From assembly GCF_900156545.1 (NCBI RefSeq), contig NZ_FTNW01000004.1, positions 62,001 through 126,000 of the forward strand: a stretch of DNA of 64,000 bases. Reading direction: 5' to 3'. This stretch comes from Aquipseudomonas alcaligenes. Its GTDB lineage: Bacteria > Pseudomonadota > Gammaproteobacteria > Pseudomonadales > Pseudomonadaceae. Both the position numbers and the translations under genes were made by a program. Shown here one piece after another: positions 29,853 through 39,314 of the stretch. Each line of letters opens with the position of its first letter. The stretch's first letter is position 1. The notes under the pieces were generated by a model, which was not told where the DNA came from, did no database searches, and saw only the letters and a program-made list of their open reading frames with translations.

Positions 29853-31709
29853 ATGTCCTTTGCTTCCCTCGGTCTCTCCGAGGCATTGGCCGGCGCGGTA
29901 GAAGCCGCCGGTTACGCCCAGCCCACTCCGGTGCAACAGCGGGCCATCCCCGCCGTGTTGCAAGGCCGCGATCTGATGGTCGCCGCCCAGACGGGTACTG
30001 GTAAAACCGCAGGCTTCGCCCTGCCGATCCTGGAGCGTCTGTTCCCGGGTGGCCATCCGGACCGCGAACACCGCCATGGCCCGAAACAGCCGCGCGTGCT
30101 GGTGCTGACCCCCACCCGCGAGCTGGCAGCCCAGGTCCACGACAGCTTCAAGATCTACGCCCGCGATCTGAAATTCGTCAGCGCCTGCATCTTCGGTGGC
30201 GTCGGCATGAACCCGCAGGTACAGGCCCTGGCCAAGGGCGTCGACGTGCTGGTGGCCTGCCCCGGCCGTCTGCTCGACCTGGCCGGCCAGGGTAGCGTCG
30301 ACCTGTCCCGCGTGGAGATCCTGGTCCTCGACGAAGCCGACCGCATGCTCGACATGGGCTTCATCCACGACGTGAAGAAGGTCCTCGCCCGCCTGCCGGC
30401 GCAGCGCCAGAACCTGCTGTTCTCGGCGACCTTCTCCAAGGACATCATCGCCCTCGCCAACAAGCTGCTGCATGATCCCGAGCGCATCGAGGTGACGCCG
30501 CCGAACACCACGGTCGAGCGCATCGAGCAGCGCGTGTTCCGTATCCCGGCCACGCACAAGCGTGCCCTGCTGGCGCACCTGATCACCCTCGGTGCCTGGG
30601 AACAGGTACTGGTGTTCACCCGTACCAAGCACGGTGCCAACCGTCTCGCCGAGTACCTGGACAAGCATGGCCTGCCGGCCGCCGCGATCCATGGCAACAA
30701 GAGCCAGAATGCGCGCACCAAGGCCCTGGCCGACTTCAAGGCCAACCAGGTGCGCATCCTGGTTGCCACCGATATCGCCGCCCGTGGTCTGGACATCGAC
30801 CAGCTGCCGCACGTGGTCAACTACGAGCTGCCCAACGTCGAGGAAGACTACGTCCACCGCATCGGCCGCACCGGTCGTGCCGGCCGCAGTGGCGAGGCCA
30901 TCTCGCTGGTGGCGCCGGACGAGGAGAAACTGCTCAAGGCCATCGAACGCATGACCAAGCAGCAGATTCCCGCCGGAGACATGCAGGGCTTCGACCCGGC
31001 CAGTGTCGAGGTAGAGAAGCCGGAAGCCCGTGGTCCGCGTCCGGAGCGCCAGCCGCGCGCCGACAAACCGCGCCACGAGCCCAAGCACGAACCCAAGGCC
31101 GACGGTGAAGCCGGCGACGGCCAGGGCAAGAAGCGCAAGCGTCGCCGCGGCAAAGGCAAGGGCGAAGCCGGCCAGCAGCCGCAGCAGAACCCGCCACGCC
31201 AGGCCGGCAAGCCGGCCGCCCCGCTGGCACTACCGCGGGAGCGTGACCCCGAGGAGTTCCTCGACGACGAATTCGACAACTTCGGCAACCGCGCCGACTA
31301 TGTGCCGCCCCAACCGCAACCGCAGGGTCGTAATCCGCGCCGGGGTGGCCAGAGTGGCGCTCAGCGCGGCCAGGGTGGGCAAGGGCGCACCCAGGGCGCG
31401 CCGCGTCAGGGTGGCCAGGGCCCACGTCAAGGCGGGCAGAAGCAGGGTCAACGCCAGGGCGGCCAGGGTCAGGGTCAGAACCGCAACCGCGGCGGCCAGG
31501 GCCCGCGCCAGGGCGGCGGGCGCCGTGACGAGCCCCGCTACGAGCGCCAGGAGCCGGCGGTACAGGACAGCCGCGCGGCCAAGCAGCCACTGATCATCCG
31601 CAAGGGTGAGCGCCTGCCAACGCTGGAGCAGCTGGAAAGCCTGTCGGGCAGCCGCCCGCGCAGCGAGAAGCCGGCACTGCTGACGCGCAAGAGCGATACG
31701 GCGGAGTAA
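29853..31709 (+). CDS. rhlE: DEAD-box ATP-dependent RNA helicase RhlE
   Basis: A 618-residue helicase. Core motifs are intact: Q-motif [10 protein letters not shown], motif I AQTGTGKT, motif II DEAD ([12 protein letters not shown]), motif III SAT, motif V ARGLDID and motif [12 protein letters not shown]. From about residue 385 the C-terminal tail is low-complexity: a Lys/Arg block ([13 protein letters not shown]), then many GQGG/RQGG repeats, then a short conserved end ([16 protein letters not shown]). Such tails bind RNA and can drive phase separation in related helicases; that is known for the group, inferred here. RhlE acts in RNA turnover and ribosome biogenesis. Confidence 0.94.
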   Translation: MSFASLGLSEALAGAVEAAGYAQPTPVQQRAIPAVLQGRDLMVAAQTGTGKTAGFALPILERLFPGGHPDREHRHGPKQPRVLVLTPTRELAAQVHDSFKIYARDLKFVSACIFGGVGMNPQVQALAKGVDVLVACPGRLLDLAGQGSVDLSRVEILVLDEADRMLDMGFIHDVKKVLARLPAQRQNLLFSATFSKDIIALANKLLHDPERIEVTPPNTTVERIEQRVFRIPATHKRALLAHLITLGAWEQVLVFTRTKHGANRLAEYLDKHGLPAAAIHGNKSQNARTKALADFKANQVRILVATDIAARGLDIDQLPHVVNYELPNVEEDYVHRIGRTGRAGRSGEAISLVAPDEEKLLKAIERMTKQQIPAGDMQGFDPASVEVEKPEARGPRPERQPRADKPRHEPKHEPKADGEAGDGQGKKRKRRRGKGKGEAGQQPQQNPPRQAGKPAAPLALPRERDPEEFLDDEFDNFGNRADYVPPQPQPQGRNPRRGGQSGAQRGQGGQGRTQGAPRQGGQGPRQGGQKQGQRQGGQGQGQNRNRGGQGPRQGGGRRDEPRYERQEPAVQDSRAAKQPLIIRKGERLPTLEQLESLSGSRPRSEKPALLTRKSDTAE

Positions 31710-31724
31710 CTACCTGCGCTCTGC

Positions 31725-31752
31725 AAAAGCCGGCCAATGGCCGGCTTTTTTA
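31725..31752 (+). terminator. intrinsic terminator after rhlE
   Basis: AAAAGCCGGCC, loop AAT, GGCCGGCTTTTTT: a canonical Rho-independent terminator. Confidence 0.93.
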
Positions 31753-31775
31753 TGCCCATCCGCTGGGCCAAACCA

Positions 31776-31806
31776 CAAAAAAGCCGGCACTGGGCCGGCT
31801 TTTTCA
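31776..31806. terminator. second, bidirectional terminator (rhlE / yceI)
   Basis: AAAAAAGCCGGC, loop ACTGG, GCCGGCTTTTTC. A- and T-runs flank both sides, so it can stop transcription of rhlE from the left and yceI from the right. Its stem sequence is nearly the same as the preceding terminator 50 bases away. Confidence 0.88.
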
Positions 31807-31829
31807 TTTTGCTGCGTTCGGCAACGGCG

Positions 31830-32405
31830 TTACTGGCGCACGCCTTCCACCGAGAGAATCAACTCCACTTCCTGAGAAGCCGGGCCGAGGTCCTTCTGGA
31901 TGTTGAAATCCTTCAGCTTCAGCTTGGTGCTGCCCTCGAAGCCGGCGCGGTAGCCGCCCCACGGGTCGCTACCTTCGCCGAGGAACTTGGCGGCGATCAC
32001 CACCGGCTTGGTCACGCCGTTGAGGGTCAGGTTGCCGGTGATGTCGGCAGTGCCTTCGCCGGTGCTCTTGACCGAGGTGGACTCGAAGGTGGCAGTCGGG
32101 TGCTTGTCGACATTGAGGAAATCACCACTGCGCAGGTGCTTGTCACGCTCGGCATGGTTGGAGTCGATGCTGGCGGTGTTGATCTTGACGCTCACCTTGC
32201 TGGCTTCCGGGGCCTTGGCATCGAAGCTGAAGCTGCCGTCGAAGTCCTTGAAGGTGCCGTACAGCCAGCTGTAGCCGAGGTGGCTGATCTTGAAGTTGAT
32301 GAAGGCGTGTTGGCCTTCCTTGTCGATGGCGTAGTCGGCAGCCATGGCCTGGCCAGCGAACAGAGCGGCGCCCAGGGTCAGGGCGGCGAAGGTTTTCTTG
32401 AGCAT
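31830..32405 (-). CDS. YceI-family periplasmic lipid-binding protein
   Basis: A 191-residue secreted protein of the YceI lipocalin-like family. The signal peptide ends AMAADY. The mature start [28 protein letters not shown] and the [16 protein letters not shown] strand are family hallmarks. YceI proteins bind polyisoprenoid (quinone-like) molecules. It is 18 bases downstream of a cytochrome b561 gene, a recurrent pairing in proteobacteria that fits a quinone-linked periplasmic redox role. The P. aeruginosa relative has been described as a secreted protein (PasP). Start has AGGAG upstream. Confidence 0.92.
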   Translation of the reverse strand: MLKKTFAALTLGAALFAGQAMAADYAIDKEGQHAFINFKISHLGYSWLYGTFKDFDGSFSFDAKAPEASKVSVKINTASIDSNHAERDKHLRSGDFLNVDKHPTATFESTSVKSTGEGTADITGNLTLNGVTKPVVIAAKFLGEGSDPWGGYRAGFEGSTKLKLKDFNIQKDLGPASQEVELILSVEGVRQ

Positions 32406-32423
32406 TAACAGTCTCCTTGTGGG

Positions 32424-32978
32424 TTACTTGCCGGTGCGACCGAACATACGCACCAGGGTGGCGTCACGGTCAATGAAATGGTGCTTGAGCGCTGCCAGGG
32501 CATGCAGGCCGGCGAAGATCACCAGAGCCCAGGCGAGGTATTCGTGGATGGCGCCAGCGACGTCGGCCTGGTCCGGAATGCTGGTCAGTGTCGCCGGCAC
32601 CTCGAACAGGCCGAACACGGCAATGCCGCGGCCGTCGGCGGTGGAAATCAGGTAGCCGCTGATCATCAGGACGAACAGGGCGAGATAGAGGAACGCATGG
32701 CCCGCCTTGGACGCCAGGCGAGTCGCCCCGCCATGGTTGGCCGGAGCCGCCGGAGGCGGGCTGACGAAGCGCCAGAGCAGGCGCCCGAGCATCACCGCGA
32801 ACAGCACCAGGCCGATGCTCTTGTGCAGGTCCGGCGCGGTGCGATACCAGCCGCTGTAGTAGTCCAGACCGACCATCCACAGCCCCAGGCCGAACAGGCC
32901 GAATACCACCAGGGCCACCAGCCAGTGCAGCAGGATGCTGACCAGGCCGTAAGTGGAGTCGGAATTGCGCAACTGCAT
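32424..32978 (-). CDS. cytochrome b561
   Basis: A 184-residue four-helix membrane protein. Conserved histidines in SILLHWLVALVVF, DLHKSIGLVLF, EYLAWALVIFAGLHALAALKHH fit the two b-type haems of the bacterial cytochrome b561 family, which passes electrons to or from ubiquinone. It heads a two-gene unit with yceI. Start 32978 has GGAAG upstream. The 243-base gap before bioA holds its promoter and one inverted repeat. Confidence 0.92.
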   Translation of the reverse strand: MQLRNSDSTYGLVSILLHWLVALVVFGLFGLGLWMVGLDYYSGWYRTAPDLHKSIGLVLFAVMLGRLLWRFVSPPPAAPANHGGATRLASKAGHAFLYLALFVLMISGYLISTADGRGIAVFGLFEVPATLTSIPDQADVAGAIHEYLAWALVIFAGLHALAALKHHFIDRDATLVRMFGRTGK

Positions 32979-33082
32979 GAGAAGTCTTCCGTGTAAGCGA
33001 ATGGGAAACAGCCTAGCGGCAAAACCATCGATTAAAAGCGGAATTTTTCGCTTCGAAATATCGAGTAACCAGATGATTTAAC

Positions 33083-33100
33083 GCTGACGCCTTAGTCAGC
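33083..33100. promoter_or_regulatory. inverted repeat between cytochrome b561 and bioA
   Basis: GCTGAC, six bases, GTCAGC: a perfect 6-bp dyad with an 18-base footprint in the divergent promoter region. It could be an operator for either gene; the size alone does not exclude chance. Confidence 0.35.
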
Positions 33101-33221
33101 AATTACCCATGATGGTTCGCCGCAACGGCCCTGGACGGCACGTTGGCATGGACGAACGGCAGGCGGCGTATCCCCGCAAGCCTTCTGGTAGTCTCAGCCA
33201 CTGTCGTATCGGAGATCAGCC

Positions 33222-34628
33222 ATGAGCCAGAACACCCAATGGATGCAGCGCGACCTCGCCGTGCTGTGGCACCCCTGCACCCAGATGAAGGATCACGAGC
33301 GCCTGCCGCTGATCCCGATACGCCGTGGTGACGGGGTCTGGCTGGAAGACTTCGACGGCAAGCGCTACCTGGATGCGGTCAGCTCCTGGTGGGTCAATGT
33401 ATTCGGCCATGGCAACCCACGCATCAACGCCCGCATCCGCGAACAGCTGGACAGTCTGGAGCACGTGATGCTCGCCGGCTTTACCCATGCGCCGGTGGTG
33501 GAGCTGTCCGAGCGCCTGGTAAAGATCACCCCGGAGGGCCTGTCCAAGGTGTTCTACGCCGACAACGGTTCCTCCGGCATCGAGGTGGCGCTGAAGATGA
33601 GCCACCACTACTGGATCAACAACGACCAGCCCGGCAAGAAACGCTTCATCACCCTCACCAACAGCTACCACGGCGAGACGGTGGCGGCGATGTCGGTGGG
33701 CGACGTGGCGCTGTTTACCGACACCTACAAGGCGCTGCTGCTGGACACCCTCAAGGTGCCCAGCCCGGACTGCTACCTGCGCCCGGAAGGAGCCACCCGG
33801 GAGGAGCATTCGCGCAACATGTTCGCTGCCATGGAGCAGACGCTGGCCGAGCACCACCAGGAGGTCGCCGCCGTCATCGTCGAGCCGCTGATCCAGGGTG
33901 CTGGCGGCATGCGCATGTACCACCCGGTGTACCTCAAGCTGCTGCGCGAGGCCTGCGACCGTTATGGCGTGCACCTGATCCACGACGAGATCGCCGTCGG
34001 TTTCGGCCGTACCGGAACGATGTTCGCCTGCGAGCAGGCCGGCATCACCCCGGACTTCCTGGTGCTGTCCAAGGCGCTGACCGGCGGCTACCTGCCGATG
34101 GCCGCCGTGCTCACCACCGATGAGGTGTACGGTGCCTTCTACGACGACTACGCCACCCTGCGCGCCTTCCTCCACTCGCACACCTACACCGGCAACCCGC
34201 TGGCCTGCGCCGCAGCCCTGGCGACCCTGGACATCTTTGAGCAGGACAACGTGATCGAGGCCAACAAGGCACTCAGTGCCCGCATGGCCAGCGCCACCGA
34301 ACACCTCAAGGACCACCCGCATGTCGCCGAAGTACGCCAGACCGGCATGGCCCTGGCCATCGAGATGGTGCAGGACAAGCCGAGCAAGACCGCCTACCCC
34401 TGGCAGCAGCGGCGCGGCCTCGCGGTGTACCAGCATGCCCTGAGCCGCGGCGCCCTGCTGCGCCCGCTGGGCAGCGTGGTGTACTTCTTGCCGCCCTACG
34501 TGATCACTCCCGAGCAGATCGACTTCCTCGCCGAGGTGGCCAGCGCAGGCATCGACATCGCCACCCGCGAGTCGCTCAGCGTCGCGGTGCAGGCCGACCT
34601 CTATCCCAACCATCGCGATCCGGGCTAA
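33222..34628 (+). CDS. bioA: adenosylmethionine-8-amino-7-oxononanoate aminotransferase
   Basis: A 468-residue PLP enzyme (class III aminotransferase) of biotin synthesis, using SAM as amino donor to make 7,8-diaminopelargonate. The N-terminal WHPCTQMKDHE, SSWWVNVFGHGNP and YADNGSSGIEVALKM blocks are BioA-type, and Lys284 in VLSKALTGGYLP is the PLP Schiff-base lysine. The rest of the bio operon is not here, which is usual in Pseudomonas, where bioA is unlinked. It is 4 bases upstream of tpm and probably cotranscribed with it. Confidence 0.97.
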   Translation: MSQNTQWMQRDLAVLWHPCTQMKDHERLPLIPIRRGDGVWLEDFDGKRYLDAVSSWWVNVFGHGNPRINARIREQLDSLEHVMLAGFTHAPVVELSERLVKITPEGLSKVFYADNGSSGIEVALKMSHHYWINNDQPGKKRFITLTNSYHGETVAAMSVGDVALFTDTYKALLLDTLKVPSPDCYLRPEGATREEHSRNMFAAMEQTLAEHHQEVAAVIVEPLIQGAGGMRMYHPVYLKLLREACDRYGVHLIHDEIAVGFGRTGTMFACEQAGITPDFLVLSKALTGGYLPMAAVLTTDEVYGAFYDDYATLRAFLHSHTYTGNPLACAAALATLDIFEQDNVIEANKALSARMASATEHLKDHPHVAEVRQTGMALAIEMVQDKPSKTAYPWQQRRGLAVYQHALSRGALLRPLGSVVYFLPPYVITPEQIDFLAEVASAGIDIATRESLSVAVQADLYPNHRDPG

Positions 34629-34632
34629 CGGC

Positions 34633-35277
34633 ATGGAGCACAGTTTCTGGCACGACCGCTGGGCGACCAACAAGATCGGTTTTCACGAACCGGCGGCCAA
34701 TCCACTCCTGGTCACCCACTGCGCCGCCCTCGCCCTGCCCAGCGCTGGCCGCATGCTGCTGCCGCTGTGCGGCAAGACCCTGGATATCGCCTGGCTGCTG
34801 GCCGCCGGCTACCGAGTCGTGGGCGTCGAGCTGAGCGAACTGGCGGTGCAGCAGCTGTTCGCCGAGCTGGGCGCGACGCCGCGTATCCAGGTACTGAACG
34901 ATGCGCTGCAGCGCTACGAGACGGACAAGCTGACGGTCTTCGTCGGCGACATCTTTGCCCTCAACCGCGAGCAATTGGGCGCGGTGGACGCGATCTACGA
35001 CCGCGCCGCCCTGGTGGCCCTGCCCGCCACGCTGCGCTCACGCTATGCCAGCCACCTGACCGCGATCAGCGCTGGTGCGCGCCAGCTGCTGATCAGTTTC
35101 GACTACGAGCAAAGCCAGCTGCCGGGACCACCCTTCGCCGTCCTGGCCGCAGAGCTGAGCGAGCTGTATGGCCAGCACTATGAGCTGCAAGCGCTGGCAC
35201 GCCAGCCGCTGGTGGGTGGCCTCAAGGGGCAGTGCCCGGCGGACGAAGTGGTGTGGCTGCTGCAACCGCGCGCCTGA
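34633..35277 (+). CDS. tpm: thiopurine S-methyltransferase
   Basis: A 214-residue class I SAM methyltransferase. FWHDRWATNKIGFHEPAANPLL is the Tpm N-terminal signature and LLPLCGKTLDIAWLLAAGYRVVGVELS is motif I. In pseudomonads the enzyme also methylates selenium and tellurium compounds and is linked to tellurite resistance; whether this one does is inference. It is translationally close to bioA (4-base gap) with little ribosome site of its own. Confidence 0.93.
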   Translation: MEHSFWHDRWATNKIGFHEPAANPLLVTHCAALALPSAGRMLLPLCGKTLDIAWLLAAGYRVVGVELSELAVQQLFAELGATPRIQVLNDALQRYETDKLTVFVGDIFALNREQLGAVDAIYDRAALVALPATLRSRYASHLTAISAGARQLLISFDYEQSQLPGPPFAVLAAELSELYGQHYELQALARQPLVGGLKGQCPADEVVWLLQPRA

Positions 35278-35331
35278 CCTGAACGGGCGAACGCGCTTAA
35301 AATAGCCACCTTTCCCAAGGTGACCGCCCGC

Positions 35332-36051
35332 ATGCGCCTGTCCCGCTTCTTCGTCGACGCCCCACTGTCCCTCGGCCAGCACGAACTGCCTGAGGCCCAG
35401 GCCCATTACATCGGCCGCGTGCTGCGCCATGCCGCCGGCGATGCCGTGCAGCTGTTCGACGGCAGCGGCCAGGAGTACCTGGGCGAGCTGATCGACGTGG
35501 GCAAGAAGGCGGTACGGGTCGAGTTGCGCGAGCAGCTCGCCGGCCAGGCCGAATCGCCCCTGCGCATCCATCTGGGCCAGGGCCTGTCGCGCGGCGAGCG
35601 GATGGACTGGGCGATCCAGAAAGCCACCGAACTGGGCGTCGGCGAGATCACCCCGATCGTCTCCGAGCGCTGTGAAGTGCGCCTGAAAGACGAGCGCGCC
35701 GACAAGCGCCTGGCCCACTGGCGCCAGGTGGCGATCAGCGCCTGCGAGCAGTGCGGGCGCTCGGTGCTGCCGGTGATCCACCCGCCAATCACCCTGGCCG
35801 AGTGGCAGGGGCATGTGCAGGCCGAGCTGAAGCTGGTGCTGCACCCGGTCGCCGCGCCACTGGAGAGCCATGCCCGGCCGCAGAGTCTGGCCTTCCTGAT
35901 CGGCCCCGAAGGCGGCCTGAGCGAGACCGAGGTCGAACAGGCCAAGGCCGCCGGCTTCCACGCCGCGCGCCTTGGCCCGCGTGTGCTGCGCACCGAGACC
36001 GCGCCGGTGGTGGCGCTGGCCGTGGCCCAGCAGCTGTGGGGCGACTTCTAG
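35332..36051 (+). CDS. rsmE: 16S rRNA (uracil-1498-N3)-methyltransferase RsmE
   Basis: A 239-residue SPOUT-fold enzyme. The N-terminal PUA-like part (MRLSRFFVDAPL, HYIGRVLRHAAGDAVQLFDG) is followed by the trefoil-knot domain with FLIGPEGGLSETEVEQAKAAGF and LGPRVLRTETAPVVAL, the SAM-binding signature. It methylates U1498 in the ribosomal decoding region. I chose the ATG at 35332 because AAGGTGA lies 8 bases upstream; the GTG at 35320 is inside that ribosome site. Confidence 0.96.
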   Translation: MRLSRFFVDAPLSLGQHELPEAQAHYIGRVLRHAAGDAVQLFDGSGQEYLGELIDVGKKAVRVELREQLAGQAESPLRIHLGQGLSRGERMDWAIQKATELGVGEITPIVSERCEVRLKDERADKRLAHWRQVAISACEQCGRSVLPVIHPPITLAEWQGHVQAELKLVLHPVAAPLESHARPQSLAFLIGPEGGLSETEVEQAKAAGFHAARLGPRVLRTETAPVVALAVAQQLWGDF

Positions 36052-36279
36052 CGCCCACCGCTGTCGCCTGGACGTAACAAGATGTGACTTTCGGGGATGG
36101 CAAGCCCGTCCCTCTCTGGCATGCTCTGCGCGCCAGGAGCGAAGCGGCGGCCTACCACCGCGCTGCGTGCCTGCCGAGGCTCGGGCGCATCGCCAGACCT
36201 CACTCCAATAACAATTCGCCCGGGCTCCGCGCTTTCCCACAAGGGAGCCGTTGCAGGCCCGAGGCTCTAGGAGCACTAA

Positions 36280-37773
36280 ATGAACGAACTGGTCAACACA
36301 CTCAACGGGCTGGTCTGGAGCCCGGCGCTGATCTATCTGTGCCTGGGTGTCGGTCTCTACTTCTCCTTGCGCGGTCGCTTCCTGCAGGTCCGTCACTTCA
36401 AAGAAATGATCCGCCTGATGTTCACCGGGCGTACCGACGAACACGGCATCACCTCCTTCCAGGCCCTGACCATGACCCTTGCCGGTCGTGTGGGTACCGG
36501 CAACATCGCCGGCGTCGCCACCGCCATCACCTTCGGCGGCCCCGGTGCCGTATTCTGGATGTGGATGGTGGCCTTCCTCGGCGCCAGCTCGGCTTTCGTC
36601 GAGTCCACCCTAGGCCAGGTCTACAAGGAGAAGCTCGACGGCCAATACCGCGGCGGTCCGGCCTTCTACATCGAGAAGGGGCTGGGCATCAAATGGTTCG
36701 CCTGGGCTTTCGCCATCGTCACCATCTTCGCCTGCGGCCTGCTGCTGCCGGGCGTGCAGGCCAACTCCATCGCCTCCAGCGTGCAGACCGCCTTTGACGT
36801 ACACCCCAACACCACCGCCGCGATCCTGGCCATCATGCTCGGTCTGATCATCTTCGGCGGGGTCAAGCGCATCGCTCGCTTCGCCGAGTTCGTGGTGCCC
36901 TTCATGGCGCTGGGCTACATCCTGGTCGCCTGCGTCATCGTGATGCTGAACATCGAGAAACTGCCGGACGTGGTCGCGCTGATCTTCAAGAGCGCCTTCG
37001 GCCTGGAAGCCGGCTTCGGCGCCATCCTCGGCCTGGCCATCATGTGGGGGGTGAAGCGTGGCGTGTACTCCAACGAAGCCGGCCAGGGCACCGGCCCGCA
37101 CGCTTCCTCGGCCGCTGCCGTCAGCCACCCGGCCAAGCAGGGCCTGGTGCAGGGCTTCTCGGTGTACATCGACACCCTGTTCGTCTGCTCCGCCACTGCC
37201 TTCATGCTGCTGATCACCGGCCAGTACAACGTGCAGGCGCCGGATGGTAGCGCGCTGTTCACCGGCATTGCCGGCGTCGCCGCGGGTCCTGGCTATGTAC
37301 AGACCGCGATGGAGAACATGATGCCGGGCTTCGGCAACATCTTCGTCGCCGTGGCGCTGTTCTTCTTCGCCTTCACCACCATCGTGGCCTACTACTACAT
37401 CGCCGAAACCAACATCGCCTACATCAATCGCCAGGTGAAGCGCCCGGTGCTGACCCTGCTGCTGAAGGTCGGCATCATCGCGGCCACCGTGTATGGCACC
37501 GTGAAGACCGCCGATCTGGCCTGGGGCCTGGGTGATCTCGGCGTGGGCCTGATGGCCTGGCTGAACATCATCGCCATCGTGCTGATGCACAAGACTGCCT
37601 TTGCCTGTCTGAAGGACTACGAGGCCCAGCAGAAGGAAGGCAAGGACCCCGTGTTCCACCCGGAGAAGCTCGGCATCAAGAACGCCGACTACTGGGGCGG
37701 CCACCGCGCCGAGGACAACCTGGCCGGGGAAAAGGCCGCCGAGCTGCAAAGCCCGGTGGAATCCCAGCGCTGA
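36280..37773 (+). CDS. sodium:alanine/glycine symporter (AGCS family)
   Basis: A 497-residue membrane protein with about eleven helices. GRVGTGNIAGVATAITFGGPGAVFWMW and GVKRGVYSNEAGQGTGPHASSAA are AGCS-family signatures. It imports alanine and/or glycine with sodium. The 228-base leader contains a GGCTCC/GGGAGCC stem just before AGGAG, but no glycine riboswitch core. It stands alone and shares a terminator with the convergent chp operon. Confidence 0.95.
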   Translation: MNELVNTLNGLVWSPALIYLCLGVGLYFSLRGRFLQVRHFKEMIRLMFTGRTDEHGITSFQALTMTLAGRVGTGNIAGVATAITFGGPGAVFWMWMVAFLGASSAFVESTLGQVYKEKLDGQYRGGPAFYIEKGLGIKWFAWAFAIVTIFACGLLLPGVQANSIASSVQTAFDVHPNTTAAILAIMLGLIIFGGVKRIARFAEFVVPFMALGYILVACVIVMLNIEKLPDVVALIFKSAFGLEAGFGAILGLAIMWGVKRGVYSNEAGQGTGPHASSAAAVSHPAKQGLVQGFSVYIDTLFVCSATAFMLLITGQYNVQAPDGSALFTGIAGVAAGPGYVQTAMENMMPGFGNIFVAVALFFFAFTTIVAYYYIAETNIAYINRQVKRPVLTLLLKVGIIAATVYGTVKTADLAWGLGDLGVGLMAWLNIIAIVLMHKTAFACLKDYEAQQKEGKDPVFHPEKLGIKNADYWGGHRAEDNLAGEKAAELQSPVESQR

Positions 37774-37792
37774 GTTGACCCCGTAATACCCG

Positions 37793-37824
37793 AGCCCCGG
37801 TACCGCAAGGTCCGGGGCTTTTTC
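37793..37824. terminator. terminator between the AGCS gene and chpE
   Basis: AGCCCCGG, an 11-base loop, CCGGGGCT and a T-run (plus strand). It ends the symporter transcript and lies 10 bases before the chpE stop on the other strand, so it may serve both. Confidence 0.85.
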
Positions 37825-37833
37825 ATGACGGCC

Positions 37834-38445
37834 TCAGAGGCCGCGCAGGGTCAGCCCGGCCAGCATCAGCAGCAGCGCGCCACAGCCGGCATAGCTGATG
37901 CGCTGCCACAGCAGCGAGGTGTGACGGCGCAGCCAGTCCACCAGCGCCGCGCAGATGAAGCACCAGAGCAGCGAGGCGACCATGAAGCCGGCGAAGAACA
38001 CCGCCATCTGCGCCTGGCTCGGCGTACCCTCGACGATCCCCGCCAGCGCACTGCCCAGGGCGCCCCAGAACACGATGTTCTTCGGATTCGACAACGACAG
38101 CAGTGCGCCCGCGCCGAAGGCATTGCGCCCCTGTTGTGCGCTGCCCTCCTCCTGCGTCGGAGGCTGCCAGGCATCGCGCAGTCCCTGGATACCAAGCCAG
38201 ACCAGATAGGCCGCACAGGCAATGGTCAGCGGCACGCGCACACTGTCCTGGGCCAGGAACAGCACCAGGCCGGTCAGGCCGATCAGCGCCCAGACCGCAT
38301 CACCGATCAGCGAGCCGAGCTGCACCAGCAGCGCCGGGCGGAAGCCACCGGTCAGGCCGCGGCGCAACGTTTCGCTGAATACCGCGCCAGGTGAGGCACA
38401 AAAGGCCAGGCCGAACAGCATGGCAGCGAGGAAGATGGCCAACAT
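37834..38445 (-). CDS. chpE: ChpE, LysE-family exporter of the Pil-Chp cluster
   Basis: A 203-residue membrane protein with six predicted helices of the LysE/RhtB translocator family (GLAFCASPGAVFSETLRRGL). It is last in the Pil-Chp operon, 76 bases after chpD, matching the P. aeruginosa order in which chpE is a LysE homologue. The open frame continues 138 codons further upstream through chpD in the wrong frame; I chose the ATG at 38445 because GGAG lies 8 bases upstream and LysE homology starts there. Its role in twitching is unclear; amino-acid export is inference from the family. Confidence 0.88.
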   Translation of the reverse strand: MLAIFLAAMLFGLAFCASPGAVFSETLRRGLTGGFRPALLVQLGSLIGDAVWALIGLTGLVLFLAQDSVRVPLTIACAAYLVWLGIQGLRDAWQPPTQEEGSAQQGRNAFGAGALLSLSNPKNIVFWGALGSALAGIVEGTPSQAQMAVFFAGFMVASLLWCFICAALVDWLRRHTSLLWQRISYAGCGALLLMLAGLTLRGL

Positions 38446-38521
38446 CAAAAGCACTCCGCATTCGTCAATCAGGCGGATTATCCAGGCTCCGGCCGGCGTC
38501 GACTTGAACCGGATTGCGCCG

Positions 38522-39313
38522 CTAGCCGCGCAGGCAGGCCTGGTAGCGCCCCGGGCTGATGCCGTAGGCGGCACGGAAGTGGCGATTGAGATGGCTCTGG
38601 TCGGCGAAGCCCAGACAATGGGCCACCTCACCAGCCGGCAGCCCCTGGCGCAACAGGCCCTGGGCGCGCCGGGTGCGCAGCTGCATGGCCCACTGTCGCG
38701 GGCTGAGCCCGGTGTATTTCTGGAAACTGCGCAACAGATGGAAGCGCGACAGGCCCACTTCAGCGGCCATCTGCTCCAGGCTCGGAGTCTGCTGCAGGTT
38801 GGCAGCCAGCAGCTCCTGCAGACGCTCCACGGCGGCATGTCCCAGACTTCGCGCGGCACTCAGGCGCACGCCCGCTCCTGCGGCGATGCGCCCGAGCAAC
38901 AGGGTCACGCCCTCTTCGCCACGCTCGCGCAGCAGAGCGTCTGCGCTCAAGCAGGCCGTCACCGCGCTGGCCAGCTCACGGGCCAGGTGCGGAGCTTGCT
39001 GCACGGGTCGCTCGAACTGCAGGTCGGCGCGGCCCAGGCGATCTGCCAGCTGCGCCGCCGGCACGTAGAGACTGACATAGCGCCAGGGCTGGCCCTCGGC
39101 CGCACCACCGCCCTGGATCTCACCCGGGTTGTAGGTGGTGATGGCGCCGACGCCAGCGCTGAAGCTGCGACCATCCAGCCAGATGTGTTCTTCGCCGAGC
39201 AGGTTGGCGCCGATGACGAATTCGTCGTGGCTGTGTTTGTCGAACTGCCGGCCCGCCACACAGCTGCTGGCGACCTCCAGGTCGCCGAGGCGCGCCAACT
39301 GGACCGCGTTCAT
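38522..39313 (-). CDS. chpD: ChpD, AraC-family regulator of the Pil-Chp cluster
   Basis: A 263-residue AraC-type regulator. An N-terminal cupin sensor (DKHSHDEFVIGANLLG) is followed by two C-terminal helix-turn-helices (EQMAAEVGLSRFHLLRSFQ and EVAHCLGFADQSHLNRHF). It lies between chpC (one base away) and chpE, matching the P. aeruginosa cluster. It may control the neighbouring LysE exporter, as AraC-LysE pairs commonly do, rather than motility itself. Confidence 0.88.
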   Translation of the reverse strand: MNAVQLARLGDLEVASSCVAGRQFDKHSHDEFVIGANLLGEEHIWLDGRSFSAGVGAITTYNPGEIQGGGAAEGQPWRYVSLYVPAAQLADRLGRADLQFERPVQQAPHLARELASAVTACLSADALLRERGEEGVTLLLGRIAAGAGVRLSAARSLGHAAVERLQELLAANLQQTPSLEQMAAEVGLSRFHLLRSFQKYTGLSPRQWAMQLRTRRAQGLLRQGLPAGEVAHCLGFADQSHLNRHFRAAYGISPGRYQACLRG

Positions 39314-39314
39314 T

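Noticed and set aside
36052..36279. Possible glycine riboswitch before the alanine/glycine symporter
   Set aside because: The conserved glycine aptamer core is absent; only a short GGCTCC/GGGAGCC stem is present.
38446..38859. N-terminal extension of the chpE frame
   Set aside because: It lies antiparallel-frame inside chpD and has no hydrophobic or LysE-like sequence; the downstream ATG has a ribosome site.
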